DNA from: Anadara kagoshimensis
Lineage: Eukaryota > Mollusca > Bivalvia > Arcoida > Arcidae
NCBI GenBank assembly: GCA_021292105.1
Contig: CM037870.1
Location: 14,045,234-14,109,233 of the forward strand
Direction of reading: 5' to 3'
DNA: 64,000 bases
Position 1 is the stretch's first letter, and every line of letters starts with the position of its first letter. Shown here in pieces: positions 44,370 through 55,979 of this stretch. The position numbers and the translations under genes were made by a program. The notes under the pieces were generated by a model. The model was not told where the DNA came from. It did not search any database and was given only the letters and a program-made list of their open reading frames with translations.

Positions 44370-44760
44370 CCACTACGGTAGATCATTTAGTAAAGTGCTC
44401 GCTTCGTATGTGGGACCACTGCGGTAGCTCAGTTGGTAGAGTACTCGCTCCGTAAGTGGAAGGTCGTGGGTTCGATCCCCGGCCGGGTCTGACCCAAGAC
44501 TTGAAAGTGGGTAGTTACTGTTCTTTCGCCAAGCACTCGGCATTACGAAATGAAAGTCACGGTTCTTTCGGATGGGAACTTTAAATAATGCCATCAGCGC
44601 CACGCACAGGCAAAATTTCTGCACCTTCGCCTATAGCTGGCGACGTCTCGATATAAGTGAAATATTCTTGACTGGGACGTTAAACACCATCACTCAACTC
44701 AACTCGTAAGTGGGAGATCGTCGGACCAAGTTCTGACCAAGCACTCTGTATTTAGATATC
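44370..44760 (+). mobile_element. S1 SINE inserted in the head of another S1 SINE
   Basis: An outer head (CCACTACGGTAGATCATTTA, GTAAAGTGCTCGCTTCGTAT) stops at 44413. A complete inner S1 with perfect-looking A and B boxes runs 44414-44705 with a short internal deletion. The outer copy then resumes at CGTAAGTGGGAGATCGTCGG. The words CGTATGTGGGA and CGTAAGTGGGAGA flanking the inner copy look like its target duplication. Confidence 0.78.
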
Positions 44761-44861
44761 CTTTGTGTCCTTTTGAAGGTAAACTTATATATAGCCCGTG
44801 ATTATGAACAATGCCTATATCGCTACATTTTTCTTATGCGCACACACCACTTGTACTGCAG

Positions 44862-45182
44862 TAGCTAAGTTCGTATAGTTCTCGCTCCGTAAGTGGGAAT
44901 TCGTGGGTTCGAACCCCGATCGGGTCTGAATCATGGCTTGAGAGTAGGTAGTAACTGTTCTTTCGCCAAGCTCTCGGCATTTCGAAATGAAAGTCACGGT
45001 TCTTTCGGAAGAGAACTTTAAATAAAAAAAATCCCGTGTCACGTTAGGCGTGGCACGACAAATAACCCTGTTGTACAATGCCATCAGCGAAACGCACAGG
45101 CAAAATCTCTGCACCTTCGCCTAAAGCTGTCGACGCCTCGATATAAGTGAAATATTCTTGACAGGGACGTTAAACGCTTAAC
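44862..45182 (+). mobile_element. S1 SINE, full length
   Basis: Head CTGCAGTAGCTAAGTTCGTA, B box GGTTCGAACCCC, whole body, end GACGTTAAACGC. Confidence 0.88.
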
Positions 45183-45404
45183 ACTTATGCGTGCACGAAT
45201 GTATATATGTATGTAATGAATAATAACACGTATATGTTGTTTATCTTGGGATAATGTCGCACGGTTTTTAAGCTATCAGGTCTTAAATTCGAAAATGGGC
45301 TATAAGGATTCATTTCAAATTTTATTTCAGGTTTTGGTACTTTTGGCCATTTGAAATTTGTTATTTTAGGACAAACGATAAAACAATCTCATTTTTGGAC
45401 CTTA

Positions 45405-45785
45405 TTTGCTTTGGTCGAAAATATGGAGTGGAAATAGTCTCATCCAGCCATCGTATAAGATATTCCATAACCTATGGCTTATCTGAAAAATTATAAGAAT
45501 TGAATCTGATTTCAAATCTTATTTCAGTTTTTTTTTTTTTTTTTTTTTTTGTAGTTTTTGTTATTTTAGGGTAAACGATAAGAAAATCTCCGGAATATGG
45601 TCTCGTTTGAGCTGTGTATCGTATTCTTACTTTAATTAAAATTATTTGCTTTGGTCGAAAATATGGAGTGGAAATGGTCTAGCACATGCGATTGTGTCTC
45701 TATGCACTCATCCAGCCATCGTATAAGATATTCCATAGCTTAAAGCTTATCTGAAAATTTATGGGAAGTGAATCTGATTTCCATT
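45405..45785. repeat. Tandem duplication of about 240 bp period
   Basis: TTGCTTTGGTCGAAAATATG and CATCCAGCCATCGTATAAGA occur in each of two units. A T-run of about 25 lies between. Confidence 0.8.
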
Positions 45786-45823
45786 TGGATCTTTGAAAAA
45801 TATCTGGAATGAATGCACTGTAA

Positions 45824-45902
45824 CAACTCCTAATGAAGTCTGACGCCTAATGAAGTCCGGACTTTATTAGGCGTCGGACTTCATAAGGAGTTGTTACAAT
45901 GC
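45824..45902. mobile_element. Hairpin element of about 80 bp
   Basis: TTGTAACAACTCC, GAAGTC and GACGCCTAAT on the left face their inverses on the right around CCGG, making a nearly perfect stem. It looks like a minimal foldback element. Confidence 0.75.
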
Positions 45903-46021
45903 ACTCTTTTCACGACTTTCACAGCGTATCTCCTTTTCCAAAATAATGCATTAGTACTTGGTATTAAACCCACTAAACAATACCATAAAAATTAACAACC
46001 GAAATGAAAATAAAATACAAA

Positions 46022-46290
46022 CTAGAAAAACTGTGAGCCACAAGCTTACAAAAAATAACCCCCGCTTCCCCCACATAAAAAAAATCCATCGGATCAAGTT
46101 TTTAAATAGGGGTTGCACATCTACATTATATCACAAAGATTGTGTGAAAGTTTCATGAAAATTCATTGAAGGGTTTAGGAGGAGTTGCGGATAAGAGATA
46201 GGTACCCTAAGGTGTAACGGAAGGACGGGCGGACACACGGACGGACACCCCTATCACTATATACCAACCACTTTTTAAGCGGAGGGTATA
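46022..46290 (+). repeat. Family T repeat
   Basis: Copy of 21060-21330, starting CTAGAAAAACTGTGAGCCAC and ending TTTTTAAGCGGAGGGTATAA. Confidence 0.82.
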
Positions 46291-46454
46291 AACATAGATG
46301 TAACTGGAGTTGGTACCTGGGCGATCATCGTTGGATGAATGTTGTTTTATGTTGCATCAACAACTGCACAGGTGTTTGGAACTAGATGATGTATTCTTAA
46401 TAATCAAAAATGATATTCTAAACAAAACGTTTCTGAGGTGCAAGTATTTCTAAT

Positions 46455-46457
<3 letters not shown>

Positions 46458-46504
<47 letters not shown>

Positions 46505-46512
46505 TGTTTGTG

Positions 46513-46546
<34 letters not shown>
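46458..46546. repeat. (GA)n(GT)n compound microsatellite
   Basis: About 22 GA units followed by GT repeats. No exon-like sequence sits beside it, in contrast to the GA tracts of the micro-exon gene. Confidence 0.92.
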
Positions 46547-46550
<4 letters not shown>

Positions 46551-46763
46551 TTAATGCAAAATAACCTCACCCAATGCCAAATACAATATGTGGAAAGGGC
46601 GACAACTGTAATAAATCTTACTGTTTAGTCCCATGATTTTTGGAATCCTGGTTGACTTACTCTATCTTGCGTGGAATTGATCTGTTTTCACACTTATGTA
46701 CCATTTCAGATGAGATCATATTTTATTTATCTAAAATATTGTATAATTACTTTTTAATACCTC

Positions 46764-46850
46764 TGTCATATACCATTTTTTGAATTTAATCATAAAATAC
46801 ATTCAAAAATGGTGTATGACAAATTCAAAAAATGGTATATGACAATTCTA
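46764..46850. repeat. Small inverted/direct repeat
   Basis: TGTCATATACCATTTTTTGAATTT on the left faces AAATTCAAAAAATGGTATATGACA on the right, with a third partial copy (TTCAAAAATGGTGTATGACA) between. Confidence 0.8.
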
Positions 46851-47033
46851 CTCAACATCAATCGTAAGGCAGGACCTTAGACCACTATGAATTTTATATA
46901 CTTATGCTTATTGAGAAGATTTATAAGAAATGTACTGGTCATGAACACGTACAAGAATGAAATTGGTGTTTGTAACGAAACCGAAAAAGTTTTCAACTAT
47001 TATAATGATAATTATACAGAATCAATATTAAGC

Positions 47034-47036
<3 letters not shown>

Positions 47037-47074
<38 letters not shown>

Positions 47075-47145
47075 TTTAATTAAGATCCGCGTGACAACCA
47101 CGTGCCTACACGGATGGTGTTCACACACACACACACACACACACT
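47037..47145. repeat. (GT)n and (CA)n tracts in inverted arrangement
   Basis: About 18 GT units, a 50-base unique spacer, then about 10 CA units. The two could pair. Confidence 0.9.
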
Positions 47146-47549
47146 TCGAACGTAAAATTGACCTTGTTTTTATATGATCATGATATCACGTGAATTTGAA
47201 AATAATATAAAGTCTACGGAAGATGCACATAATGTGTATGTGCATTAAGTTTCCTTCCGCAAGGTCAAAATTCATCTCCCCGTAGTTTTTTGCAAATACT
47301 TACAGAGTGGTTTGATCAGGGTGCGATCAAGCGACAGGAATATTTACCTTGGTCTAGCATTGCCAAAGTAGTTGTAAGAACGGAGATATCTCGAACTCGT
47401 GTTAATATTTTAAATTTCCAGAAGCTAGTCATCTTAGTTTGAGCTTTCTCTACAAATTCACCGGTGTTGAATTCTATTAAAACTCATCACGATTATTTTT
47501 TTCTAATTGGCAAAGCCAATCGATGCTTTATATATTTTTTCAAATCACT

Positions 47550-47735
47550 GTACAGAGTTTTCAGAAGTTTTACACTTGCCGAATAGGTCGGTAGCTCATT
47601 GGCTATATCTTGGCTGTTGCTATCTATCTCCTGGTAGATTTTTGCCACTAGCTATATACATATCTCGTTAACACGACAGTCGAGCTTTGACTCCTTTTAA
47701 TAAGCACAGTGTTAAACGTTTGACAGGCGTAGGCC
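47550..47735. mobile_element. Family G inverted-repeat element
   Basis: Left end near GTACAGAGTTTTCAGAAGTT, right end GTGTTAAACGTTTGACAGGC. Interior has GGCTGTTGCTATCTATCTCC as in other G copies. Confidence 0.6.
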
Positions 47736-48257
47736 TTGTAACGCCGCATAAAAGCGCTGACAAGTCTATGCTGGGAATTACAACACATAAAGAGGTCGGC
47801 CACGTTTATGCGGCGGCGTTCAACGCATAAAGATTGTGTTGTTAATATGCGGCACAAGGGTGCCTTTTCGACGCATAACGAGTAATACGGCAACACCACT
47901 ATGCAGCGTTACAAGGTCTGTATAGTACTTTAAACATTGTGTTATTCGGTTTCTTTGATAAAATGCTACTTTTTGCAATTGATAAAAAATCATTAGTCTA
48001 TAATTATTGCAAATTATCACGTACGGAATTTTAATTTGAAATTAACAAACATAAAGGAAATATGAAAATTCAGTTTTAATTTTAATTGAATTTCGATTAA
48101 TGCATGGACAGAAGACATCAACTTAAATACATAGTACAGACCAGTTGGAAAATTAACACTGAGATAATGAAAAGGAGTTGAAACTTCAATTTCGGTACTT
48201 GATAACATCCGCAAGCAGATATCACATCAATGTAAAAGCTATATGTATGTGTGTCAG

Positions 48258-49503
48258 TGTGGAGTCTCGGTTTATTCCTGTTAGTCCAACATCTATTGTT
48301 CTGATATAAGAAATCTGAAAATTTCATGTTGGACTATCAGGAATGTGTGGGGCAGGGAGAACAATAGGTAATTTCATCAGCTTGGGCTATAGTCTGTTTC
48401 AATACAAATAACTCATACATCATATATTTCACTCTAATAGCAAATAACAAAAGTAAAACATTTTTTATCAAATATTTATCGAATTTTCAAACACATGCAC
48501 ATGATAATATGGAAATTACAAAAAATATCAAAAGCACTAAAAAATAATAATGAACCATATGAATTTATATATTCATGTATGAAAAATATATCGGAATACA
48601 GAAAATGTATTTTGTATCAATATTGATTAATAATTTCACTAATTTTTTTATATCAATTAAGAGATACGTTTTTTTTAAAAAAGAAAAAAACTTGTAAAAT
48701 CAGATATAATAAGTAGCAACTGTTTTGAAAATATTATATTCCTACTTGCACTATTAAATGTAAAATGCACATTGCAATATGAAATAAAACGTCAAAAAAG
48801 AAAGATATAATTGATACAAGATTAATATAATCATCCCATGTTCACAGAGACAATCAGTTTGTTTTAATTGTTTAAACTTATTGAAAAAATTACAGATATT
48901 AAATAAATTATATATATTAGAAAAATTATAAATTTTAAACATATCATAATTTATAAATGATATAAAATTTTAAAATATTGGGTTAAATTTGAAATAAATT
49001 GTGTAAATTTTAGAAAAATTGTGAATTTTCTTAGGAAATTAGATAAATTATAAATTTAAATATATTATAATTTATAAAATGTATAAAATTTTAAAATGTT
49101 GTGTACATTTTAATTAAATTGTGTAAATTTTAATTAAATTGTGTAAATTTTAATTAAATTGTGTAAATTTTAAATAAATTGCGTAAATTTTTTATTAAAT
49201 TGTGTACATTTATTAAATTTAAAATAAATTGCGTAAATTTAAAATAAATTGTGAATTTTTGTAGGCAATTATTTAATTGAAAATCACTTGAAAATAGTGA
49301 ACATATATAACTAAATTTTAAATAAATTATAGTCGGTAAATTTTGCAGAAAATAGAGGTACAAAAAATAAAGCTGGTAAAATTCTGAAATAAAGTATAAT
49401 TCCCTAAATAAACATGGATCTTAAATGTATATCTAAGCAAGGTTGGACTATCAGGAATTATGAAATATCAAATGTTGGACTAACAGGAATACACCGGAGT
49501 CTC
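48258..49503. mobile_element. Non-autonomous TIR element of about 1.25 kb
   Basis: Ends GGAGTCTCGGTTTATTCCTG and (inverse of the right end) GGAGACTCCGGTGTATTCCTG, both followed by TTAGTCCAACAT. A second inverted pair (TTGGACTATCAGGAAT at about 48333 and again at 49443, direct) lies just inside. The interior is very AT-rich, with tandem TTGTGTAAATTTTAATTAAA units at 48990-49260, and has no coding sequence. Confidence 0.7.
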
Positions 49504-50319
49504 CGGTGCGCAGTAAAAACTACTAAACAAACAAGTATATTATACACTGTACACGGGTTACTGGTTGCTTATGGTGCTCCATCCAGTGGCTGCCATCTTG
49601 AACCTTTCTAGATCTGATGCAGCTACAACCCCTTTCGGCAATTCGTCACCACAATGTTAAATAGATCTATCTTTTTGTCAAAAATGAGTTATATATATAT
49701 CATTGGAATCGGCAAACCCCGAACCTTTACTGAAACACATCTTATCTTTACCTCTATCTCCAACTGTATTCAAACAAACCGCTGTCAAAAGATGATCTAT
49801 CTCTAAAGTATACATGCAATAATTCTTATACTGTTCTATGTCCTTAACTAATCAAATCGAACAATTCAGGTCAATTAATGGTTTCAGTAAATTGTTGCTC
49901 TTGGGAAAATTACATATTATACCAGTTTTAATTTTACAGCACTAGACGGCCGTTTCGGAATACAATTCTTCATCAGTAGTGCTTGGACAAAAATTATTTT
50001 GAAGATGTTGAAAAGCTAGCCAAAGCACCAAAATATATTTTACCAAATTAAGCTAAGGAAATACTTTGCATGAGGGAGTATACCTTAGTTTTTGAGAAAT
50101 TTCAAATTTTAACTTGCAGGAAATTTAGACAATTATAGTGAAAAATGAGTGCCAGTATATTATTGATGGATGTAGAAAACAACATAAACTTCCTCTGGTG
50201 GTTGTTCCTAGTTGTCTGGATCAAAGCAGGTACCGGATGGTGTATTACTTGAACAGCAATCAGGTGGTGAAATACTTTATACAGCAGCCAGATGGCTATG
50301 ATATGGATATGGAAAACTT

Positions 50320-50620
50320 GTGACCGAAAAGCTCCCGTAATATATAGATACACGTAACAGGTATCAAGATATTGGGCCAATCTGAGCCGCCGATTTGGTA
50401 CTAATTCGTTAACTTAGTGTCAAACTTTTGTCATGCCCGAGCTGTATTTCATAGATTATGGCACCAACGGTTACAAGTATTCAACACAAAAGCTGTCAGA
50501 AGATATTGGACCAATCTGAGCTGCCTATTTGGTACTATCTAATTAACTTAGTGTCAAACTTTTGTCAGGCCTGTTCTGTATTTCATAGATTATGACACCA
50601 GCATTATCCAACACATAAAT
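50320..50620. repeat. Tandem duplication of about 150 bp
   Basis: CAATCTGAGCYGCC, TTTGGTACTA, TTAACTTAGTGTCAAACTTT and GTATTTCATAGATTATG recur in two adjacent units. The inner word matches the family-G end. Confidence 0.75.
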
Positions 50621-50760
50621 CATCTTTCTTTGTTGGTGGTTTTTGCTTCTCGTCTAGATACTAATTATTACTCTCGATATTAAACACCTGCAAGTTAGCT
50701 TCAGGCTTTTATTGGCGCGTTCTGCTGATCAAACCAGGATATGAATTATATATATACTTA

Positions 50761-50927
50761 AGTGAGTTGAGTAATGGTGTTTATCGTCCCAGTCAAGAAT
50801 TTTTCACTTATACCGAGACGTCGACAGCTATAGACGCAGGTGCAGAAATTCTGTATGTGCGTTGCGCTGATGGCGTTATACAGCAGGTTTTTTTTTTATC
50901 GTCCCAAGACTACGCACATGTATATTG
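50761..50927 (-). mobile_element. 3' half of an S1 SINE split by a 4.2-kb insertion
   Basis: Minus-strand S1 body end (GAGTAATGGTGTTTATCGTC, GACGTCGACAGCTATAGACG, GTGCGTTGCGCTGATGGCGT). Its other half, with the tRNA head, is at 55108-55296. Confidence 0.78.
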
Positions 50928-51589
50928 CACTTTGGTACAGCGTACACGGGATATTAAAGCATAAAGTGAGCAAAACAGCCAGTGTAAACAACACCAACGG
51001 GAGTCGAAAGCCGATTTTTGACTTATCTGTTCATTTTTACATGTGATTGTGTATTGGGGCATCAATCGGACACATAAACGTTTCTATTGAAATAGTTAAC
51101 TGCATCTGATACACTGTTTAAACTCTGAAACAAATTGTTAAAGCGCAAGTGCTCACCTGTGATTTTGCCGTTGCCGGGAGTTTCTGCTCAATATTTCAAT
51201 TTTCACTTCTTAATTAAAAATTCTGAAGCGTACAATTCCTCTAGGATGTTAAGAACTACATGTCGACCAAATTTCAGCTCAATGTATCGCGAAATAAAGG
51301 AGCAGGAGACGTTAAAAAATCGACGCGGTGTACTGGGAATTGATTCTCATCATCGTTTAAGTGTACTGGGAATTGCAAAATTACGGTTACCGGGAATCGT
51401 GTATAACACTATTTTCAAGTCCCAATTTTTAAAGAAATTGGAGATTGCGAATGTATGATACAGTTTGTATGTTTCATAAAAATATTAACACTTAAGGATA
51501 TCCAAATTAATATGGTATCCACACTAGGAAAATATGACCTTCAAATTTAAAAGTACAAATGTGGGTTGTGGGATTTAAACGCAACAGAA

Positions 51590-52165
51590 AGGTCCTTGTT
51601 CTAGAAGGTCTGTCATTGATGCAACCCCAGAAAAGGTCAATAACGTTTATGATATTGTTACGACTGACAAGCGAGTTACAGAATAGTATGTAGTAGCCAG
51701 TTGGCATTTCACAGGAAATACATGTATTACATTTAATTCTGACAGAAAATCTTGCAATGAGAAATGCTTTCAGTTGGGTACCAACTTACCAAGGCCTCTG
51801 ACAATTGGTCAGAAGCACATCAAGTGCACTTTGTTGTGTGCTTTTTTCAGCGATTAGTTACTTAGTACTATGGATGAAACGTGGGTTCATCATTTAACCC
51901 CAGTGGCCAAAGTTTACACTTGATCACCCTGAAAAAAGACGAATACTGTTACATCAGCTGGAGAGGGTATGACCTCGGCTTCCAGTGATGCTGATCATAA
52001 TCTGGTGGTAGGTTATCTCCAAAAGGTACAAACAATCAATGACACATACTATTCATCACTTATGATGCAGTTACGGAAAATTATTAAATTCAAGAAATGG
52101 GGAAAGCTCAGTAAAGATGTGCTGTTCCATTAAAAGTAGCCTATTTAAATCAGACAAATCTTATC
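51590..52165 (+). pseudogene. Decayed mariner-type transposase (copy A)
   Basis: Frames read ATPEKVNNVYDIVTTDKRVT (DNA-binding region), ILTENLAMRNAFSWVPTY, STMDETWVHHLTP (first catalytic Asp block), SAGEGMTSASSDADHN (second Asp block, Trp lost) and YLQKVQTINDTYYSSL, in the right order for a mariner transposase, with frameshifts and stops. It differs in sequence from the other two remnants. Confidence 0.75.
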
Positions 52166-52524
52166 TAAATGATAGTGAAACTGCAGCCAGTTGGTGTTTG
52201 GTATATGTGTAATACCTTATTTTTATTATTATTAGAACTTGTTCTTGTCTATATAATGATTAAAATTGCCGATTCAAGGTAAAATATATCGCGTTTTAAA
52301 CAGCATCACTTATGAGTGGCCGGAATTGTGCACCGTTGTCAGTATGTAGGTTGCATTTGTATAGAACATACTGGCTTCAATACACAAGCTGTTCTTATTT
52401 AGAGGTGGTCTTTACGTTAATGTCGCTCAAAAAACAATATAGCATTATAAAAACATTTATGTAGAATGTGCAGAGTTTTTATATCTCATTTTACGAGAGA
52501 CCATCCTATCCCATTTTCGATTGA

Positions 52525-52880
52525 GAGGCTGCGGTGGCCTAATGAATAAGACACCAGTCTACAAATCCAGGGTCTCTCACCGCTGTGTGTTCGAGTCCCA
52601 CGCAGACCAAATGTGGGAAAGTGATTTTTCCTTGTCGTTCGCCTTTACTGGTTTACCTGGTATCAGTATAATGTGCATGGGTAGTGGTACGCTTGTCTGC
52701 GGCATACTGACTCTGTGAGCTAGCACGTTAAAGTCGTCCTGAGTGGGCCCTAGTACAAAGCAGCCCATAAAACACACTCGCACTTCACATGCATACACGA
52801 ACTTGTTCATAGATTAATAAAATTAATAATTATCGTCGCGAATAGCTGGAAAATTGCTGATGCGACGTTTACCAACCAAC
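52525..52880 (+). mobile_element. SINE family S2
   Basis: Starts GAGGCTGCGGTGGCCTAATG, B box GTTCGAGTCCCAC, body with CGGCATACTGACTCTGTGAG, and ends GATGCGACGTTTACCAACCA. Confidence 0.82.
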
Positions 52881-53990
52881 CCATTTCCGATTGTCCGACA
52901 CGGTCATTATTTTTGTGCCTTGTTTCAATAATGTATTATACCCGGATACAAAATTACACGCGTATCGAGGTGTCAGTATAGTTTTAGGCACTTTTTTGCA
53001 GAGCGTAACGGAATACATATTTTTGAGTTGCACATCCGATATTAAGGAATTAAAAAATGTATATAATATTTTACCAAGTGCATTATTTCTGAAATGCTAT
53101 GGTTATTTGCGTAGTAATATGATAAACTAACAGGCCTAAAATAGCAGTGTCTAAAAACTGGAAATTTTGAATACATGTAGATGAAATTTGAGCTTTCATC
53201 GCGGATTTGCAGAAAATTGAATCGGTCGACATTAGAATTTTTTTTATAATATTCAATAAAACTATATTTGCTTTCTGGACAAATGAATTTAAAAAAAATC
53301 TATCGAGCGGATTTTTGGCAACCAAAGCATCAGTATACGGCGCCTTGTTGAAGCGTTTATGTCAAAAGATTCTAAAGACTGTATACAAGAATATGAGCCA
53401 GACAATAAAGCACAGAGTCGTCAGTGGATGAGGCCTGGATCCCCTAGGTCAAAGAAGGTTAAGAAGCATTAGTATACTGGCAAGGTGATGACCACAATAT
53501 TTTGGGACGCAAAAGGTGTTATTACGTGTGACTTTTAACCAAAGAGAAGTACAATGATAACTGGAGTGTACTACATGCAAACTTGCTAGTACAATGATAA
53601 CTGGAGTGTACTACATACAAACTTGCTAGTACAATGATAACTGGAGTGAACTACATGCAAACTTGCTAGACCACCCGAGAACTGATATTCGTAAAACCGC
53701 CGCAACAGGACAACGCAAGAGTACACAGTTGCAAAGTTACAATGAAGGCTGTGGGGCGAAATACCACATTCTGCCTAGCTCGTAGCTACTTCTTTTCCCA
53801 AAATTGAAAAATGATACGTCATTTCAGGTCTGATCAAGAAGTCGTGAAGACGGTTGAGGAGTGTGTCAATGGAAATGACCCTGTCTTTTTCAGTTCTGGG
53901 GTGATGGACAAGTGGAGGGCACTGAGTTACATTAAAAAGAAGAGGTGGATCTAATCTGGAAAAAAGGTTATGCTGGTTTCTTATTGATTC
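52880..53990 (+). pseudogene. Decayed mariner-type transposase (copy B)
   Basis: Reads YEYEPDNKAQSRQWMRPGSP, TGKVMTTIFWDAKGVIT (second Asp block), a tripled TMITGVYYMQT block, QDNARVHSCKV (region near the third Asp) and VVKTVEECVNGNDPVFFSSG near the C-terminus. Stops and shifts interrupt it. The start shares TTTCCGATTGTC with the copy at 8888, so those two are one family. Confidence 0.75.
53548..53667 (+). repeat. 40-bp unit tandemly tripled within the mariner remnant
   Basis: AGTACAATGATAACTGGAGT plus GTACTACATGCAAACTTGCT occurs three times with two base changes. It corresponds to the TI-x-G-x-YY-ANL part of mariner, so the tripling arose inside the dead gene. Confidence 0.92.
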
Positions 53991-55107
53991 GCCGTCGTAA
54001 ATAAAAATTCAAAATAAACACATGACCAAAAAAAAAAAAAAAATGAAAAATGGGTTATATTGTTGAAACTTTTTATTTATAAATCAGTTTCAAGACGTTT
54101 ACTCTCGTCACATTTGTGGATCTGTTTTACATCAGATACCTCCTTCCGACGACTGTCTCATCTGGACCTTTGATATAAATAAGTCATATTTTAGCTGGTC
54201 GATTCGATCTAATGACATAAGTTATAAAATATTTTAAAAGATTTCTCAAATTGTAACCTTCATTTTCCTGCTCAGTTCCAAACTACTAAGTTTTTCCCTT
54301 TACTTTCACTAGTTGCATTTGCTATGACACTGTCAAGCTTTAATCATTTAAAAACGGATTATATTTTGACATTACACATGGCCTTTGTAATGGTTTAGTA
54401 AACACTTAGATCTCTCTCAATCTACATATATCGGGGAAATATGTGTTTAAGACGTGGACTATGTATGTTTCATCCTCATCTCGTCTATAATGCATGATTA
54501 ATAATTACAGATGTTGAAGATTTTCACTAGATAATTAATTGTTTTGTTTGTCATTGAAAAAGAAGTATAAATTTCTATATAAATTCATTAAAACATGAAA
54601 ATCGCTCAGTTGGAAAGATATTTGACCTCTCAATTCCCAGTACACCTATTTGCTCCTTAATTGCCAATACCCAGTACACGTTTTTGCAATTCCCAGTACA
54701 CCGCATGTTATCCTCCAACGTCTCCTGCTCCTTTATATCTTAATACATTGAGCTGAAATTTGGTCGACATGTAGTTCTTAACATCCTAGAGGAATTGTAC
54801 TCTTCAGAATTTTTAATTAAGAAGTGAAAATTGAAATATTGAACAGAAACTCCCGGCGACGGCAAAATCACAGGTGAGCACCTGCGCTTTATCAATTTGT
54901 TTCAAAGTTTAAACAGTGTATCAGATGCAGTTAACTATTTCAATAGAATCATTTATGTGTCCGAGTGATGCCCCAATACACCATCACATTTTAAAATGAA
55001 CAGATAAGTCAAAAATCGGCTTTCGACTCACGCTGGTGTTGTTTACACTGGCCGTTTTTCTCACTTTATGCTTTAATATCCCGTGTACGCTGTACCACAG
55101 TGTATTG

Positions 55108-55296
55108 TGACAGAGGACATCGTTTATTTTAAGCTCACACCCGAATGAATCATGAATTGCATTTCATAGTGCCGAGTGTTTGGCGAAAGAACAGTCACTA
55201 CTCACATTAAAGTCTTGAGTCAGACCCCGTCGGGGTTCGAACCCATGACCTCCCACTTAAGGAGAGAGCACTCGAACAACTGAGCTACCGCAGTAG
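55108..55296 (-). mobile_element. tRNA-head half of the split S1 SINE
   Basis: Minus-strand S1 with head CTGCGGTAGCTCAGTTGTTC and B box GGTTCGAACCCC, joined in register with 50761-50927 once the 4.2-kb insertion is removed. Confidence 0.78.
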
Positions 55297-55561
55297 TTAA
55301 ACCACGACACTGACGGCTTAACAATGTGTATTATGCATATTTCTACGCTGTATTTATGCGAACGCGTGTTTTATTGAAGGTGCTAGCCCGTCGAGATAGC
55401 ATTTCCTTAGGTCCCTAAACTCCTGTTCCACTGTCCTGACACCGTGTAATTTAGCAAGAATGTAAAACGAAGTAACTTACTTGAGACTACTAAAAGGTAC
55501 AATATACCACGACAGAATTCAAACCCAAGACACTTTCAGCTTGCAGTCCGATGAATTATTC

Positions 55562-55562
55562 G

Positions 55563-55654
<92 letters not shown>

Positions 55655-55655
55655 A
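55562..55655. repeat. (GATT)n microsatellite, SINE tail
   Basis: About 23 GATT units adjoining the S1 copy at 55655. Confidence 0.93.
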
Positions 55656-55848
55656 AGTGATTGATTTGGGTTTTACGTCCAAGTCAAGAATGTTTCATTC
55701 ATATCGAGACGTCACCAGCTATATGTTAAGTGGCAAACATTTTACCTTTGCAGTGCACTTAGGCAATGTGCAGGGAGAGTTATTTAATGTGTCGCGTCTG
55801 CTGTGACACCGGGACATCAATTTTTAAGGTTTCCAATTCCATCCATTA
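55655..55848 (-). mobile_element. S1 SINE, GATT-tailed subfamily, 5' truncated
   Basis: Holds GGGTTTTACGTCCAAGTCAA, GACGTCACCAGCTATATG and the subfamily marker TTTTACCTTTGCAGTGC. The tRNA-like head is missing. Confidence 0.78.
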
Positions 55849-55936
55849 AATACATTCTTAAAACCAATAGTATATCGAATATAAATGCAAATAAATACAA
55901 ATAACTCTCTTATAGTAAATAATGATCCTAAGTCAA

Positions 55937-55979
<43 letters not shown>

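Larger units (their letters stand above)
50928..55102. mobile_element. DNA element with arms of about 470 bp in inverted repeat
   Basis: Arm 50928-51405 and arm 54640-55102 are inverted copies with roughly 90% agreement by eye (landmarks GGTACAGCGTACACGGGATA, AATCGGCTTTCGACT, GTTAACTATTTCAATAGAA, ACATGTCGACCAAATTTCAG). Outer ends read CACTTTGG and CACTGTGG, and TATTG flanks both ends as a possible 5-bp target duplication. The insertion splits an S1 SINE. The interior holds decayed mariner genes (51590-52165 and 52880-53990) and an S2 SINE (52525-52880), but no transposase clearly its own. Confidence 0.72.

Noticed and set aside
44414-44490. A functional tRNA gene
   Set aside because: A and B boxes are good, but the sequence is joined to the S1 SINE body and lacks a proper acceptor stem; it is the SINE head.
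51135-51458. 107-aa ORF in the left arm of the 50.9-kb element
   Set aside because: The inverted copy at 54.6-55.1 kb does not keep the frame open, so there is no sign of coding constraint.
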